Origin: an uncultured Clostridia bacterium
Lineage (GTDB): Bacteria; Bacillota; Clostridia; Christensenellales; UBA1242
DNA: 64,000 nt
Reading direction: 5' to 3'
Assembly (NCBI GenBank): GCA_949949035.1
Contig: CATLHJ010000001.1
Location: 95,823 to 159,822 of the forward strand
Under the pieces are notes generated by a model. That model did no database searches. It was not told where the DNA came from and was given only the letters and a program-made list of their open reading frames with translations. The position numbers and the translations under genes are program-made. Positions 26,799 to 38,872 of this stretch are shown piece after piece (position 1 is the first letter of the stretch; every line of letters begins with the position of its first letter).

Positions 26799-27065
26799 AT
26801 GCGACAATTTACTTATCAACCGCGTGGCGTGTGTAGCCAACGTTTGTCCTTTGAATTGGACGAAAACGAAGTGGTACATAACGTTCGTTTCTTGGGCGGT
26901 TGCCCAGGCAACACGGTGGGGGTAGCCACTTTGGCCGAAGGACACAAGGCTACCGAGTTAATTAAAATGTTAAAGAACATTGACTGTGGTGGTCGGGGTA
27001 CCAGTTGCCCTGACCAGTTGGCGATTGCCTTGCAACAGGCGTTAACGCAAGCGTTAGGTAAATAA
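26799..27065 (+). CDS. TSCPD domain protein
   Basis: An 88-residue protein matching the small TIGR03905-type TSCPD family: VCSQRLSFELDE, FLGGCPGN, and the name-giving GRGTSCPDQLA near residues 64-74. The family has conserved Cys residues, three of which are visible here (Cys12, Cys35, Cys70 approximately), and resembles a domain found in vitamin B12-dependent ribonucleotide reductases. Its function is uncharacterised. AGAGGAGG precedes the ATG, and the gene starts one base after its neighbour. Confidence 0.85.
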   Translation: MRQFTYQPRGVCSQRLSFELDENEVVHNVRFLGGCPGNTVGVATLAEGHKATELIKMLKNIDCGGRGTSCPDQLAIALQQALTQALGK

Positions 27066-27068
27066 GCC

Positions 27069-28154
27069 ATGGCAAAAACCGCACCAAGGCGTCATCACCC
27101 GCGCCGTTCGTTATTCAGTTTCTCGGTCACGCGCTTAGTGATTTGTTTGGTGCTATTAGCGGTACTGGTCGGTGCGTATTTTGTTTTACCACGGTTTGTT
27201 AACCTTGGTGGTAATACTGCCAGTGACGCCCAAGCCTTGGTTTGGCATACAGTAGACGTAGGGCAAGGCGATTGTACTATTGTGCAATTCCCCGACGACA
27301 AAGTGTTAATGGTTGATACGGGAAAGCCCGACGCTTATACCACCATCGTTAAGTATTTACAAAATTTACACATTACCACTATTGATTGGTTGGTAATTTC
27401 GCACCCCGATGATGATCATTACGGGGCAGCCCCTAAACTGCTGGCTAATGACAGTTTGACCTTTAAGCAAAATTATTGTGCCAATTACCCCGATGGTACG
27501 GACAAAAAGACCTACCGTGCGATGATTGGTAATGCCGATTACCACTTTCGGGTGCCTAACGATGGGGAACAAATTGTCGCTGAGACGGGTTATACCATCA
27601 CCTTTGTCAGTCCCTACGTCGCCGACCAAATCAGCAGTACCAATCGTTCCAACAATTCGTCGCTGATGATGACGATAGAATATTGTAACAAGGTTTTCGT
27701 CTTAACGGGTTATGCCAGTTACGGGAACGGTACCGATGTGGAACACTTGTTTGTGGAACACGCGACCGATTTAGGTTTGTTTACGGCCACGGCCAGTCAA
27801 CAAATAATTTTGAAGGTCGGCCACCACGGCAGTGCTAGCAGTTCGGGGGAGGAGTTCCTGTCCTTCATCTTTGGGCCTAACCCGCAAAACAATTTTGCTT
27901 TGATTTCATGTGGGGAGGGTAACAAATACGGACACCCGACCGCCGAAGCCTTGGCGCGACTGGGTAATTATTGTGCTGCGGACAACATTTTGGTGACCAA
28001 AGACGTGGGTGACATAGTCGTGACGGCGAGCGAAAGTACCTTGACCATAAATGGTAAGGATTACCATTGGTCGTACACCATGATTTTTGTGGGCATTGGC
28101 GTCGCGGTGGTTGTGCTTTGCTTTTTTAATTACGGAATACGCGAAAGGAGATAA
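27069..28154 (+). CDS. Membrane-anchored metallo-beta-lactamase-fold (ComEC-like) hydrolase
   Basis: A 361-residue protein with an N-terminal membrane helix (about residues 18-40), a metallo-beta-lactamase domain related to the ComEC C-terminal domain, and a second helix near the C-terminus (about 335-355). Motifs include VDVGQGDCTIVQF, SHPDDDHYGA (the ComEC-style variant of HxHxDH) and GHHGSASSSGEEF. ComEC-type domains are thought to cut DNA during uptake; standalone versions also act on other phosphoesters. It lies between the TSCPD gene and nrdD. A weak TAGG is the only ribosome-site candidate. Confidence 0.85.
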   Translation: MAKTAPRRHHPRRSLFSFSVTRLVICLVLLAVLVGAYFVLPRFVNLGGNTASDAQALVWHTVDVGQGDCTIVQFPDDKVLMVDTGKPDAYTTIVKYLQNLHITTIDWLVISHPDDDHYGAAPKLLANDSLTFKQNYCANYPDGTDKKTYRAMIGNADYHFRVPNDGEQIVAETGYTITFVSPYVADQISSTNRSNNSSLMMTIEYCNKVFVLTGYASYGNGTDVEHLFVEHATDLGLFTATASQQIILKVGHHGSASSSGEEFLSFIFGPNPQNNFALISCGEGNKYGHPTAEALARLGNYCAADNILVTKDVGDIVVTASESTLTINGKDYHWSYTMIFVGIGVAVVVLCFFNYGIRERR

Positions 28155-28159
28155 CCGCA

Positions 28160-29974
28160 ATGAATTACGAACAAAAAGTCGTAACGCTGTTCGACCAATA
28201 TTTGGACGGCGACGATTACAGTGTGAAAAATAATGCCAATATGCAAAAGTCAGTCAGCGGACTGAACAACTTTGTGCGGGAAGAAATTACCAAAACCTAT
28301 TGGTTAGAAAAAATTTATCCCGCCGCCATTGCTGACGCTCACCGGCAAGGTGCTTTCCATTTACACGATTTAGGCTTTTTCGGGCCTTATTGCGTGGGGT
28401 GGGATTTACGGCAATTATTGGTGCTTGGTTTTACGGGGGTAACCGGTAAAGTGTCCGCTGCTCCTGCCAACAATTTACGGGCGGCGTTAAACCAAATTGT
28501 TAACGCCACGTTTACCTTGCAAGGCGAAGCTGCGGGTGCTCAAGCTTGGTCGTCATTTGATACTTATTTAGCACCCTTTATTCGCCACGACCAACTTGAC
28601 TATGCCGCCGTGCGGGAACATTTGGCCGAATTTATTTTTAATATGAACGTGGCTACGCGAGTTGGTTTTCAATGTCCGTTTTCTAACATTACCTTGGATT
28701 TACGTTGTCCGCGAACGTTACGTGACGAGTACGTGGTCATGGGTGGCACATTGCAAGAAAGCACTTATGGTGAATATCAGGCCGAAATGGATTTGTTTAA
28801 TTTAGCCTTTTGCGACGTGATGTTGGCGGGCGACGCGGCGGGGCGGGTCTTTTCTTTCCCGATTCCAACCATCAACATTACCAAGGACACGGACTGGAAT
28901 AGTCCCGTCATGACGCAAGTTTTGGCTATGACGGCGAAGTACGGCATTCCGTATTTTGCTAATTACGTAAATTCCGATTTGAATCCGGAAGATGCGGTAT
29001 CCATGTGTTGTCGCTTGCGTTTAGACGTTCGTGAATTGCGTAAACGGGGCGGTGGGCTGTTCGGTTCTAACCCTTTAACGGGTAGTATCGGCGTAGTAAC
29101 CATCAATTTGCCACGCTTGGGTTATGAATGCCGCAGTGAAAAAGAATTCTTTGCACGCTTGGGAACTTTGGCCGATTTAGCCAAGGACAGTTTAGAAATA
29201 AAACGGCAAGTCGTCGAGGCACAAACCGATGCGGGATTATACCCGTACAGTGCTTTCTATTTGCAAAGTGTCAAAGAACGTACCGGACAATATTGGTCCA
29301 ACCACTTCAATACGATTGGCATTATTGGTATGCACGAATGCTTGTTAAACCTGAAAAAAGTAGGCTTAGCGACCGCGACGGGACAAAAATTTGCTTTGCG
29401 CGTCATGCACTTCTTACGGGAAAAATTGCAGTCTTACCAAGCGACGACAGGACACATTTATAACTTGGAAGCCACACCCGCCGAGGGCGTCAGTTACCGT
29501 TTGGCAAAACTGGACCGCACAACTTACCCCGACCTTATTACCGCGGGTACGGCCGAGGCTCCGTATTATACTAACAGTACTCAATTACCCGTTGGTTTTA
29601 CCGACGATGTTTTCACCATGATTAAATGGCAGGACCAGTTACAGGCACTATATACGGGGGGTACGGTGGTGCATCTGTATACAGGTGAAAAATTGGATGA
29701 TCCGGCGGCAATTAAATCGTTATTGCAAAAAATCTTTAATCACTACCAAATGCCGTACCTGTCGGTTACGCCCACCTTTTCGCTTTGCCCGACGCACGGT
29801 TATTTGGCGGGTGAGTATTGGCAGTGCCCAACCTGTGGGGCGGATACCGAAGTGTGGAGTCGGGTGGTTGGTTTCTTGCGTCCGGTGGCGAATTTCAACG
29901 CAGGCAAGCGCCAAGAATACCATGAACGGCGTAAATATAACCTGACTAAAAGTTTGGCGCGTAATGAAAAGTGA
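28160..29974 (+). CDS. nrdD: Anaerobic (class III) ribonucleoside-triphosphate reductase
   Basis: A 604-residue glycyl-radical enzyme that makes deoxyribonucleotides without oxygen. It lacks the usual N-terminal ATP-cone, so allosteric activity control is probably absent. The catalytic barrel includes HLHDLGF, the VSMCCRLRLD region and SIGVVTINLPRLG. The C-terminal zinc site (CPTHG and CPTCG, four Cys) leads into the glycyl-radical loop RVVGFLRPV. An AAAGGAG site precedes the ATG. It overlaps nrdG by 11 bases. The enzyme indicates an anaerobic life style. Confidence 0.95.
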   Translation: MNYEQKVVTLFDQYLDGDDYSVKNNANMQKSVSGLNNFVREEITKTYWLEKIYPAAIADAHRQGAFHLHDLGFFGPYCVGWDLRQLLVLGFTGVTGKVSAAPANNLRAALNQIVNATFTLQGEAAGAQAWSSFDTYLAPFIRHDQLDYAAVREHLAEFIFNMNVATRVGFQCPFSNITLDLRCPRTLRDEYVVMGGTLQESTYGEYQAEMDLFNLAFCDVMLAGDAAGRVFSFPIPTINITKDTDWNSPVMTQVLAMTAKYGIPYFANYVNSDLNPEDAVSMCCRLRLDVRELRKRGGGLFGSNPLTGSIGVVTINLPRLGYECRSEKEFFARLGTLADLAKDSLEIKRQVVEAQTDAGLYPYSAFYLQSVKERTGQYWSNHFNTIGIIGMHECLLNLKKVGLATATGQKFALRVMHFLREKLQSYQATTGHIYNLEATPAEGVSYRLAKLDRTTYPDLITAGTAEAPYYTNSTQLPVGFTDDVFTMIKWQDQLQALYTGGTVVHLYTGEKLDDPAAIKSLLQKIFNHYQMPYLSVTPTFSLCPTHGYLAGEYWQCPTCGADTEVWSRVVGFLRPVANFNAGKRQEYHERRKYNLTKSLARNEK

Positions 29975-30632
29975 TTGGCGAATTGCGGGGTGGCAACCCG
30001 TCTCCTTAATTGATTATCCCGGTAAAGCGGCAACCGTAATTTTCATGGCGGGGTGTAATTGGCGTTGTCATTATTGCCATAACCCCCAGTTATGGTATAG
30101 TCAGGCTAATAACCTGCCGTTTAGTAATGTCTTGCATTATTTACGTACTAATCGTTCTTTACTGGATGGTGTAGTAATCAGCGGTGGCGAACCAACTCTA
30201 TGCCCTTATTTACCATCCATATTACGAGCAATCAAGCAGTTAAATTTGGCGGTTAAGTTGGATACGAATGGCTCGCGCCCCGCAGTAGTGCGCCGCTTGG
30301 TGCGCGCTAAACTGGTTGATTTTGTGGCCTTGGACCTTAAAGCGCCCGCCAGTAAACATGTGGCGTTAACGGGGCGACCAATGGCTGCGGTTCTGCTGAC
30401 TGCCCGTTGGTTGAAAGCGCAAACCGCGGTACCGTACTTGTTCCGTACCACGTTAAGCCCACGTCTAACGCTGTCCGACCTGCATACCATTGGGACCGAA
30501 ATGGTTAACGGTGCCACAACTTGGCAAATTCAGCAATGTCGTTGCCCCGGGGCTTATTCAGCGCAAAAAGTCTGTGAATTCGCCACTTTGTTGAAAAAAT
30601 ACGCCCAAGATGTTGTGGTGCGCGGACTCTGA
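29964..30632 (+). CDS. nrdG: Radical-SAM activase of anaerobic ribonucleotide reductase
   Basis: A 222-residue radical SAM protein of the NrdG2 type, which makes the glycyl radical on NrdD. The cluster motif CNWRCHYC (CxxxCxxC) is at residues about 31-38, followed by ISGGEPTL and LDTNGS. The start codon lies inside the end of nrdD, so translation is likely coupled. The N-terminus IAGWQPVSLIDYPGKAA is typical of this activase group. Confidence 0.93.
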   Translation: MKSDWRIAGWQPVSLIDYPGKAATVIFMAGCNWRCHYCHNPQLWYSQANNLPFSNVLHYLRTNRSLLDGVVISGGEPTLCPYLPSILRAIKQLNLAVKLDTNGSRPAVVRRLVRAKLVDFVALDLKAPASKHVALTGRPMAAVLLTARWLKAQTAVPYLFRTTLSPRLTLSDLHTIGTEMVNGATTWQIQQCRCPGAYSAQKVCEFATLLKKYAQDVVVRGL

Positions 30633-30662
30633 CTATACTACATAATGTATAAAATAACTATT

Positions 30663-30690
30663 TTGAGCGGTTTTTGAGTTATGCTATAAT
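30663..30690 (+). promoter_or_regulatory. Promoter of topoisomerase B-subunit gene, leaderless
   Basis: TTGAGC (30663-30668), 16 bp, extended TGC-TATAAT (30685-30690), then 6 bases to ATG 30697. Confidence 0.75.
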
Positions 30691-30696
30691 AAATGT

Positions 30697-32709
30697 ATGG
30701 CAAATGAAAAAAATTCGTATCAGGCCAGTGATTTGCAATTACTGAAAGGACTGGATGCGGTGCGCAAACGCCCGGGGATGTATATCGGTACCACGGGCTC
30801 CAAGGGAATGCACCATTTACTGTGGGAAATTGTTGATAATGGTATTGATGAAATTGCTAACGGTTACGGTAATAAGTTGGTAGTGACCATTCACCCAGAT
30901 AATTCCGTCACGGTAGAAGACGACGGACGGGGCATTCCGGTCGATTTGCATAAAGAACTGCAAATTTCGGGTGTAGAAATGGTCTTTACCGAACTGCACG
31001 CGGGCGGAAAGTTCGATAACAACAATTATAGTTTCTCGGGGGGGCTGCACGGCGTTGGTGCGTCGGTCGTTAACGCCTTATCCGAATATTGTGAAGTTAC
31101 GGTTTATAAAAATGGTAAAGAACATTACGTACGTTTCTCGCCACATTTGGACGTGAACGACGGCAAAATGCATTGGGGAGTGGCGGACGAGCCATTGAAG
31201 GTGGTTGGCCGTACCTTAAAGAACGGAACGCGAGTTCATTTTTTACCTGACGCTGAAATGTTCAACCATGCGGAATTTGACTACAAAGTAATTAGTAAAC
31301 GTTTGGAAGAATTGGCGTTTTTGAACCAAGGCATTGAAATTACTTTGATCGACGAACGCATTACAACGGATGATGCGGAATATCCGCGCGAATGCACCTA
31401 TAAATACGATGGTGGTGTAGCGGACTTCGTTGCCTATTTGAACGAAGGTAAAAACACCTTATATAAGCAACCGTTAATTATTGCAGGGGCGACGGAAAAA
31501 ATGCCCATTACTTTTGCTATCCAACATACTGACGGCTTTGTCGAAAGTATTTTCTCCTACGTTAACAATATTCCAACTTCGGAAGGTGGAACGCACGAAA
31601 CCGGTTTCAAAACCGCCATTACGCGGGCCTTTAATCAGTTAGGTAAACAGTACGGCTACTTGAAAGAAAAAGATGGAATTTTACAGGGCGAAGATTACCG
31701 CGAAGGGGTAACCGCTGTCTTGTCGGTTAAGATGAAAGAAGTGCAATTTGAAGGCCAAACCAAAACCAAGTTGGGTAATCCCGAAGCCAAAAGTGAAGTG
31801 GAAACTTTTACCTATAACGGCCTGATTGATTATTTCAAAGATGCTGATAAAAATGCCGACAAGAAAAGTTTGTTGGAAGTCATTATTAACAAAGCCAAGG
31901 CGGCTGCCCGCGTGCGGGAAGCCGCGCGCAAGGCCAAGGATATTGCCCGCAGCAAAAACAGCATTGACGGCAACGTCTTAATTGGCAAGTTAGCCAGTTG
32001 TAGTGGCCGTCGCCCCGAACTAAACGAGATCTTTATTGTTGAAGGGGATAGCGCGGGCGGTACGGCGAAACAGGGACGTGACCGCAGCACCCAGGCTATT
32101 TTACCATTACGCGGTAAACCGTTAAACGCCGAGAAAAAGCGCATTGACCAAGTTTTGGAAAACGAAGAATTTCGCACTTTAATTGGAGCGTTAGGCACGG
32201 GTATTGGTGAGGATTTTAATATAGACAATCTACGTTATCACAAGGTTATCATAATGGCGGATGCGGATCAAGACGGTGGACACATTCGTTGCATCTTGCT
32301 GACGTTCTTTTACCGTTATATGAAAGACTTAATCGCCCAAGGGCATGTTTACACGGCTATGCCACCATTATTCAAGGTAACGAAGAAAGACGCACACCGT
32401 TATTGTTACGACGATAACGAATTAAAGGAAGTAACCAAGGTGATTAAAGGTGGTACAATTCAACGCTATAAAGGGTTAGGGGAGATGAACGCCGACCAGT
32501 TATGGGAAACAACTATGAACCCCAAAACTCGTAAATTGTGCCGTATTACCTTGGACGACGCGGCGGAGGCTGAAAAGTTAATAACAACCTTGATGGGGGA
32601 CGATATTGAAAGTCGTCGTAATTACATTAGTAAGCACGCTAATTTTAATAAGCAAGACGATACCGCTACCAAAGCCGTAAAGAGTAAATTAGGAGGTTTG
32701 AATGGGTGA
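30697..32709 (+). CDS. Type IIA DNA topoisomerase subunit B (GyrB/ParE type)
   Basis: A 670-residue ATPase subunit. GHKL motifs ([31 protein letters not shown]) occupy the first 200 residues, followed by the transducer domain and a TOPRIM domain with [11 protein letters not shown] and DADQDGGHI. It works with the A subunit encoded directly downstream to change DNA supercoiling or to separate linked chromosomes. Gyrase and topoisomerase IV cannot be separated by this subunit; the partner looks more like topoisomerase IV. The leaderless start is at 30697. Confidence 0.93.
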   Translation: MANEKNSYQASDLQLLKGLDAVRKRPGMYIGTTGSKGMHHLLWEIVDNGIDEIANGYGNKLVVTIHPDNSVTVEDDGRGIPVDLHKELQISGVEMVFTELHAGGKFDNNNYSFSGGLHGVGASVVNALSEYCEVTVYKNGKEHYVRFSPHLDVNDGKMHWGVADEPLKVVGRTLKNGTRVHFLPDAEMFNHAEFDYKVISKRLEELAFLNQGIEITLIDERITTDDAEYPRECTYKYDGGVADFVAYLNEGKNTLYKQPLIIAGATEKMPITFAIQHTDGFVESIFSYVNNIPTSEGGTHETGFKTAITRAFNQLGKQYGYLKEKDGILQGEDYREGVTAVLSVKMKEVQFEGQTKTKLGNPEAKSEVETFTYNGLIDYFKDADKNADKKSLLEVIINKAKAAARVREAARKAKDIARSKNSIDGNVLIGKLASCSGRRPELNEIFIVEGDSAGGTAKQGRDRSTQAILPLRGKPLNAEKKRIDQVLENEEFRTLIGALGTGIGEDFNIDNLRYHKVIIMADADQDGGHIRCILLTFFYRYMKDLIAQGHVYTAMPPLFKVTKKDAHRYCYDDNELKEVTKVIKGGTIQRYKGLGEMNADQLWETTMNPKTRKLCRITLDDAAEAEKLITTLMGDDIESRRNYISKHANFNKQDDTATKAVKSKLGGLNG

Positions 32710-35700
32710 GTTTGATGATTTGTTGGATACTGAAAATTCAATTAGTTTTGATGAGACAAAACCGGCAGTGGCGGCCGAATTGAGTTTACAAAAGCCAACT
32801 TCGACGCCAACGATAGAACCGGTTGCACCTGCAACGCCAGAACTGGCGGATGAAACCCCCGCGGAATTGACGCCGGTGACCAGTGAGTCCATCTTTGAAG
32901 CCGAATCCGCCCCCGTAGTGGTAGTAACAACAGAACAACCACCAGTGGTTGCGGACGAGTCCAGCGATGAACAACTCGCATCGGAATCAGTAGATGAAAC
33001 AGTTGTCACGGAACCGGTTGTGGTGGCCGAAGCAGCGGTGGACGTAACGCCGATGGACGAGCCAATAAGGGAAACGACAACACCGCCCGAAGCGGCATTA
33101 GAGCCAGAAGCGGTGGTCAAAAGTGGACCAGTTGGGGAGCCGGTGGCATTGGGTCCCGTTGACGATTTAGTAATTGAACATGAACCGGAAAGTGCAACCC
33201 CAGTCGAGACCGAACCAACAACAGTAACCGAACCGGAAATTATAACGGTGGCTAACCAAGCGGTAACCTTGGATGCGGTACCTAATGAAGTTGCCAAAAT
33301 GGTCGCGGACGCGGGTAGCACGGTAGGTATTGCCAATATTGACAGCATTGTACAAATGTCGGAAGCCGATTTGGCGGCAGAAGCAATCGCCCGCCAACAA
33401 GCAGCCGCGATGAAACCTATCTTGGAAAAAGAAAACCGCCGCCAAAAATTATTGGCGGAGAAAGAACTGAATAAAATTAATGGTGCTGTAGAAAACGTCA
33501 ACGACAATGGTGGCGATAACGGCGAAGGAGATAGTGGTGATGGTGGCGATGGCATTATCGAAAAGTCGGTAGCCGCCATTATGCACGAAAGCATGATCCC
33601 GTACAGCGAGTTCGTTATTTTGGACCGTGCTTTACCACGGGTGGAAGATGGCTTGAAACCGGTTCAGCGTCGCATTTTGTACGCAATGAATGACATGGGG
33701 TTGACGCCCGACAAACCGTTCCGCAAGTCGGCAGCGATTGTTGGTGAATGTTTGGGAAAGTACCACCCGCACGGGGATACTTCGGTGTACGACGCGATGG
33801 TGCGTTTGGCGCAACCGTTTAATATGAATATGCCGTTGGTCTCGGGGCAGGGTAACTTCGGTTCGGAAGACGGTGACCCGCCGGCGGCAATGCGTTATAC
33901 CGAAGCCAAACTGGCCCCGTTGGCCTTGGAATTGATGCGGGATATTGAAAAAGACACCGTACCGTATTCGTTAACTTACGACGACCGCAACACAGAGCCC
34001 GATATTTTACCGGCTCGTTTCCCTAACTTGCTGACAAATGGAACCAGTGGTATTGCCGTTGGTTTGGCAACCAATATTCCGCCACATAATTTAGGTGAAG
34101 TAATTGACGCTCACGTAGCCTTTATTGAAAATAATAAAATTTCGTTGAAGCAGGTTCTGAAAATTATTAAGGGGCCAGATTTCCCGACCGCGGGCTGGAT
34201 AACTTCGGATGACGAAATGGTGCGGGCGTACGAAACGGGACGTGGCAAAGTTGTAATGTCGGGTAAGGTGCACATTGAAGTGGATGGTGACAAGCGTAAT
34301 ATCGTAATTACCGAATTGCCGTACCAAGTTAACAAGGTGCAATTGCAAAAAAACATTGCCGATTTGCGCGAAAACAAGAAAGGTGATTTGCAAAACATTA
34401 CCGAGATTCGCGACGAATCCGACCGTAACGGCATGCGTATTATTATTAAGTTAAAGAAAGACACCGACGCGCACAAGATTGTGGAGCAGTTGTATAAATA
34501 TACGCAACTGCGGTGTAACTTTAATTTCAATATGGTGGCGATTTCGGACGGCAAACCCAAACAAATGAGTTTGTTGCAAATCATCGAGTCCTACGTTAAT
34601 TACCAACGTCAAGTTATCTATAAGCGTTCAGTGTTTGAACTTAACCAAGCCAAGGAACGGGCGCACATTTTGGAAGGCTTATTGGTGGCGATTAAAAATA
34701 TTGACGAAGTCATTAAAATCATTAAAACCAGTAAACACACCAGTGAAGCCCGCGAACGTTTGCAAAAACGCTTTAATTTGTCCGAACGCCAAGCCCAAGC
34801 CATTTTGGATTTACGATTGGCACGCTTAACCAATTTGGAAGTATTGAAGGTCGAAGAAGAACTGGCTGAACTGAAAAAATTGATTGAACGTTTAACCGCT
34901 ATTATCGGTAGCAAAAAATTGCAATTTGAAGTGGTTAAAGACGAATTATTGGCCATTAAAAAACGCTTCAAGGTCGATCGGCGTACCAAGGTGGTCAGCA
35001 AGACCGAAGACGTGTTGGTTACCGCCGACGATGACGCGGTGCCGGTCGAAGACGTTGTGATGGCGATTACCGCCGCCGGCAACATTAAGCGCTTGGCGAA
35101 AAAACATTTTAATATGAGTAACACCGCCGCCACCAGTGGTATGCGGGAAAACGACATCAATATCGTGGCGGTGCAAACGCAAACTGATAAGTTACTGCAC
35201 ATCTTTACTAACTTGGGTAAATGCTATAAGTTGTATGGTGCCGATGTGCCGGAATGCCGCCTGAAAGACCGCGGTATCAGTCTGCATAAATTGTTCCCCA
35301 GCGCGGGCGAAAACGAACGTCCGATTGCCATTTATCCGGCAGTAGCCGACGCTTTACCTGAATACGATTTAGTTTGGTTGTCGAAAACAGGTATGATTAA
35401 ACGCTCCAAATTTAACGACGCGTGTGGCGTAATTAAGTCGGTCTTTGACGTTTACAAGATTCGAGAAGACCGCCAAGATGAAATCGTCAACGTCCAACGC
35501 TTGCCGAAAGAACGTACCATTTTGATGATCAGTAACGTTGGTAATGTGTTGAACGCCACGACTGGCGATGTGCCGGTCCAAGGCCGTATTGCGTCGGGGG
35601 TCAAAGGTATGCAATTAGACGACAATGCGTATCTAGCGGGCATCTCGACCGCCGAAAATAGCGGTTTCGCTGTGATGATTACTAACCATGGTAATGCCAA

Positions 35701-35977
35701 AAAGGTTGCGATGAAAGACATCGATAAGATGGTGCGCTACCGTAAAGGCTTAACGATTGCTAACAATCTAGCCAAAGGTGAAGAAATTGTGTTCGCTGGC
35801 TTCGCGCGGGCGGGTGAAGATATTATTGTTAAAACTGCGTCCGACGAAATTCTGGTACAACCGCTGGATAAATTACCTACCACTAATCGTATGGGTAAAA
35901 TGAAAAATGTTTTCGGTAAACAGGAAATTGTTGGCGGTTGGGTCCACCGTACCAACGCGGTTATGGCAGAGTGCTAA
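32702..35977 (+). CDS. Type IIA DNA topoisomerase subunit A with acidic N-terminal extension
   Basis: A 1091-residue breakage-reunion subunit; relatives are about 750-850. Residues 1 to about 285 are an added Glu/Ala/Val/Pro/Thr-rich, probably disordered tail ending in a Gly/Asp-rich stretch. The core then begins ([20 protein letters not shown]), with the [13 protein letters not shown] region and catalytic Tyr399 in [11 protein letters not shown]-terminal beta-pinwheel is present, but no GyrA box was seen, which favours a topoisomerase IV-like enzyme. A strong TTAGGAGG before ATG 32702 and the 8-base overlap with the B-subunit gene indicate that the extension is translated. The 3' end overlaps gpr by 17 bases. 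Confidence 0.92.
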   Translation: MGEFDDLLDTENSISFDETKPAVAAELSLQKPTSTPTIEPVAPATPELADETPAELTPVTSESIFEAESAPVVVVTTEQPPVVADESSDEQLASESVDETVVTEPVVVAEAAVDVTPMDEPIRETTTPPEAALEPEAVVKSGPVGEPVALGPVDDLVIEHEPESATPVETEPTTVTEPEIITVANQAVTLDAVPNEVAKMVADAGSTVGIANIDSIVQMSEADLAAEAIARQQAAAMKPILEKENRRQKLLAEKELNKINGAVENVNDNGGDNGEGDSGDGGDGIIEKSVAAIMHESMIPYSEFVILDRALPRVEDGLKPVQRRILYAMNDMGLTPDKPFRKSAAIVGECLGKYHPHGDTSVYDAMVRLAQPFNMNMPLVSGQGNFGSEDGDPPAAMRYTEAKLAPLALELMRDIEKDTVPYSLTYDDRNTEPDILPARFPNLLTNGTSGIAVGLATNIPPHNLGEVIDAHVAFIENNKISLKQVLKIIKGPDFPTAGWITSDDEMVRAYETGRGKVVMSGKVHIEVDGDKRNIVITELPYQVNKVQLQKNIADLRENKKGDLQNITEIRDESDRNGMRIIIKLKKDTDAHKIVEQLYKYTQLRCNFNFNMVAISDGKPKQMSLLQIIESYVNYQRQVIYKRSVFELNQAKERAHILEGLLVAIKNIDEVIKIIKTSKHTSEARERLQKRFNLSERQAQAILDLRLARLTNLEVLKVEEELAELKKLIERLTAIIGSKKLQFEVVKDELLAIKKRFKVDRRTKVVSKTEDVLVTADDDAVPVEDVVMAITAAGNIKRLAKKHFNMSNTAATSGMRENDINIVAVQTQTDKLLHIFTNLGKCYKLYGADVPECRLKDRGISLHKLFPSAGENERPIAIYPAVADALPEYDLVWLSKTGMIKRSKFNDACGVIKSVFDVYKIREDRQDEIVNVQRLPKERTILMISNVGNVLNATTGDVPVQGRIASGVKGMQLDDNAYLAGISTAENSGFAVMITNHGNAKKVAMKDIDKMVRYRKGLTIANNLAKGEEIVFAGFARAGEDIIVKTASDEILVQPLDKLPTTNRMGKMKNVFGKQEIVGGWVHRTNAVMAEC

Positions 35978-36686
35978 TTGCCGTGGCGACGACCATTGCG
36001 CAATCGTCAATAACAAGGTCGATGTCTTTAGGCACAACGTGGTAAATTGGACGGTGCGGTTTAGTCAGTAAAGTACAAACGGGAATCCCGACCGCAATCA
36101 CGGGAACGCCAAGTAAGGCTTGGTTAAGGCACGGGTTATCGCGCCCCAAGCCGCTGCCGGGAGTAATTCCGCTGGTACAAATTTGGTAATTAGTGCCAAT
36201 CCGGTCTGGTTCGGCACTAACTAAACTGTCGATGACGATAACGGCGGTGGGGTGGACCAGGTCACTGATTGCTTTAATGGCATCGACCGAGTTAATTCCC
36301 GTTACACCACGAACGTTAGGCTCGAAGGTCAGTAAGTGTGGCGTAGGGGTCAACTGCCGCAGTACCTGTGGTCCCAAACTGTCGGCAACGAAACGGTCAT
36401 TGCCCAAACCCACCACCAATAACCGTTCGCGGTTGGGTAATAGTGGGCGTAACGCTTTCGCCAGTTGACCAACTAGCGGGGTGTCGTCAAGGTTAGTATC
36501 GGGTTCGACGGCAAAATTTACGTAGGTGCCAACGGGCTTGCCAATCGCTTTCGCGGCAGTGGCGGTTTCTATGACCGTGGTGTGGATTGTTAAATGCGGT
36601 AAATGGCGGGTGGTTACGTGTACGCCGTCGGTGTTGGCGGGACGCCGCCGTAATAATTCGCACGCCAAATCGGAAATAATGGTCAT
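35961..36686 (-). CDS. gpr: Germination protease GPR, short form
   Basis: A 241-residue aspartate-type protease that degrades small acid-soluble proteins when spores germinate; Bacillus GPR is about 370. Both conserved acidic motifs are present: [14 protein letters not shown] and [11 protein letters not shown]. The [11 protein letters not shown] and [12 protein letters not shown] motifs are also intact. The segment of about 70 residues usually found before the final helix, and the typical pro-segment, are missing. Start 36686 lies 7 bases after GATAAT. An upstream in-frame ATG at 36710 would add eight residues. rpsT lies near, as in Bacillus. Confidence 0.9.
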   Translation of the reverse strand: MTIISDLACELLRRRPANTDGVHVTTRHLPHLTIHTTVIETATAAKAIGKPVGTYVNFAVEPDTNLDDTPLVGQLAKALRPLLPNRERLLVVGLGNDRFVADSLGPQVLRQLTPTPHLLTFEPNVRGVTGINSVDAIKAISDLVHPTAVIVIDSLVSAEPDRIGTNYQICTSGITPGSGLGRDNPCLNQALLGVPVIAVGIPVCTLLTKPHRPIYHVVPKDIDLVIDDCAMVVATAISTLP

Positions 36687-36693
36687 TACGCTA

Positions 36694-36699
36694 ATTATC
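36694..36699 (-). promoter_or_regulatory. -10 element of gpr
   Basis: GATAAT on the minus strand lies 7 bases before ATG 36686; the -35 region is weak. It is divergent from the neighbouring surface-gene promoter. Confidence 0.45.
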
Positions 36700-36714
36700 G
36701 CCCAAAACAAGTAC

Positions 36715-36743
36715 TTGTATTTAGCGAATAAGTGTGCTATAAT
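36715..36743 (+). promoter_or_regulatory. Promoter of repeat-containing surface-protein gene, leaderless
   Basis: TTGTAT (36715-36720), 17 bp ending TGTGC (extended -10), TATAAT (36738-36743), then 8 bases to ATG 36752. Confidence 0.8.
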
Positions 36744-36751
36744 AAATTATT

Positions 36752-38380
<1,629 letters not shown>

Positions 38381-38406
38381 CGGCGGAAAACGTCGTAAAA
38401 TAGCAC

Positions 38407-38435
38407 TTGTCAAAGCGGGTAAAGGAGTGTATAAT
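38407..38435 (+). promoter_or_regulatory. Promoter of rpsT, leaderless
   Basis: TTGTCA (38407-38412), 17 bp, TATAAT (38430-38435), then 8 bases to ATG 38444. A GGAG upstream of the -10 would not be transcribed. Confidence 0.85.
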
Positions 38436-38443
38436 AATTCATT

Positions 38444-38824
38444 ATGGCAAATATTAAAAGTTCGATTAAGCGTATCAGCGTCACCAAAAATAAACAGGCA
38501 CAAAACAAGCCCATCAAATCTAATTTGGCGACCGAAATTAAAAAATTCCAAACTTCGGTTAACGCGGGTGAATTAAAGCACGCGCAATCGCAATTAAGTG
38601 TGGTGTTTGCGACGCTAGACGCGGCGGCGGCGGACCACGTTATCCACAAAAATAAAGCCGACCGACAAAAGGCCAAGTTATCGATGATGTTGGCGAAAGC
38701 CAGTAAGGGCAAAACCAAAACTACCAAGCCCACCACGGCGGCGAAGCCGGTAACGCCGGTAGCAAAACCCGTAGCGGCCGCGGAAAAACCAGTTGCTAAA
38801 CCGACTACCAAGACCAACAAATAA
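38444..38824 (+). CDS. rpsT: Ribosomal protein S20 with basic C-terminal extension
   Basis: A 126-residue small-subunit protein that binds 16S rRNA; S20 is normally 85-90. Residues 1-88 match S20 (MANIKSSIKRI start, ADHVIHKNKADRQKAKLS). Residues 89-126 are an added Lys/Thr/Ala/Pro-rich tail with repeated AAKPV/VAKPV units. It is transcribed from its own leaderless promoter. A modest hairpin at about 38831-38848 follows the stop. Closeness to gpr is as in Bacillus. Confidence 0.92.
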   Translation: MANIKSSIKRISVTKNKQAQNKPIKSNLATEIKKFQTSVNAGELKHAQSQLSVVFATLDAAAADHVIHKNKADRQKAKLSMMLAKASKGKTKTTKPTTAAKPVTPVAKPVAAAEKPVAKPTTKTNK

Positions 38825-38872
38825 TTGCGGGGCGGTCAGCGACCCGCCGTTCTTTTGGGGAAAAGGAGTTAA

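Noticed and set aside
32689..33594. Minus-strand Ser-rich frame of about 300 codons
   Set aside because: It is the antisense of the Glu/Ala-rich topoisomerase extension; its composition reflects that codon bias.
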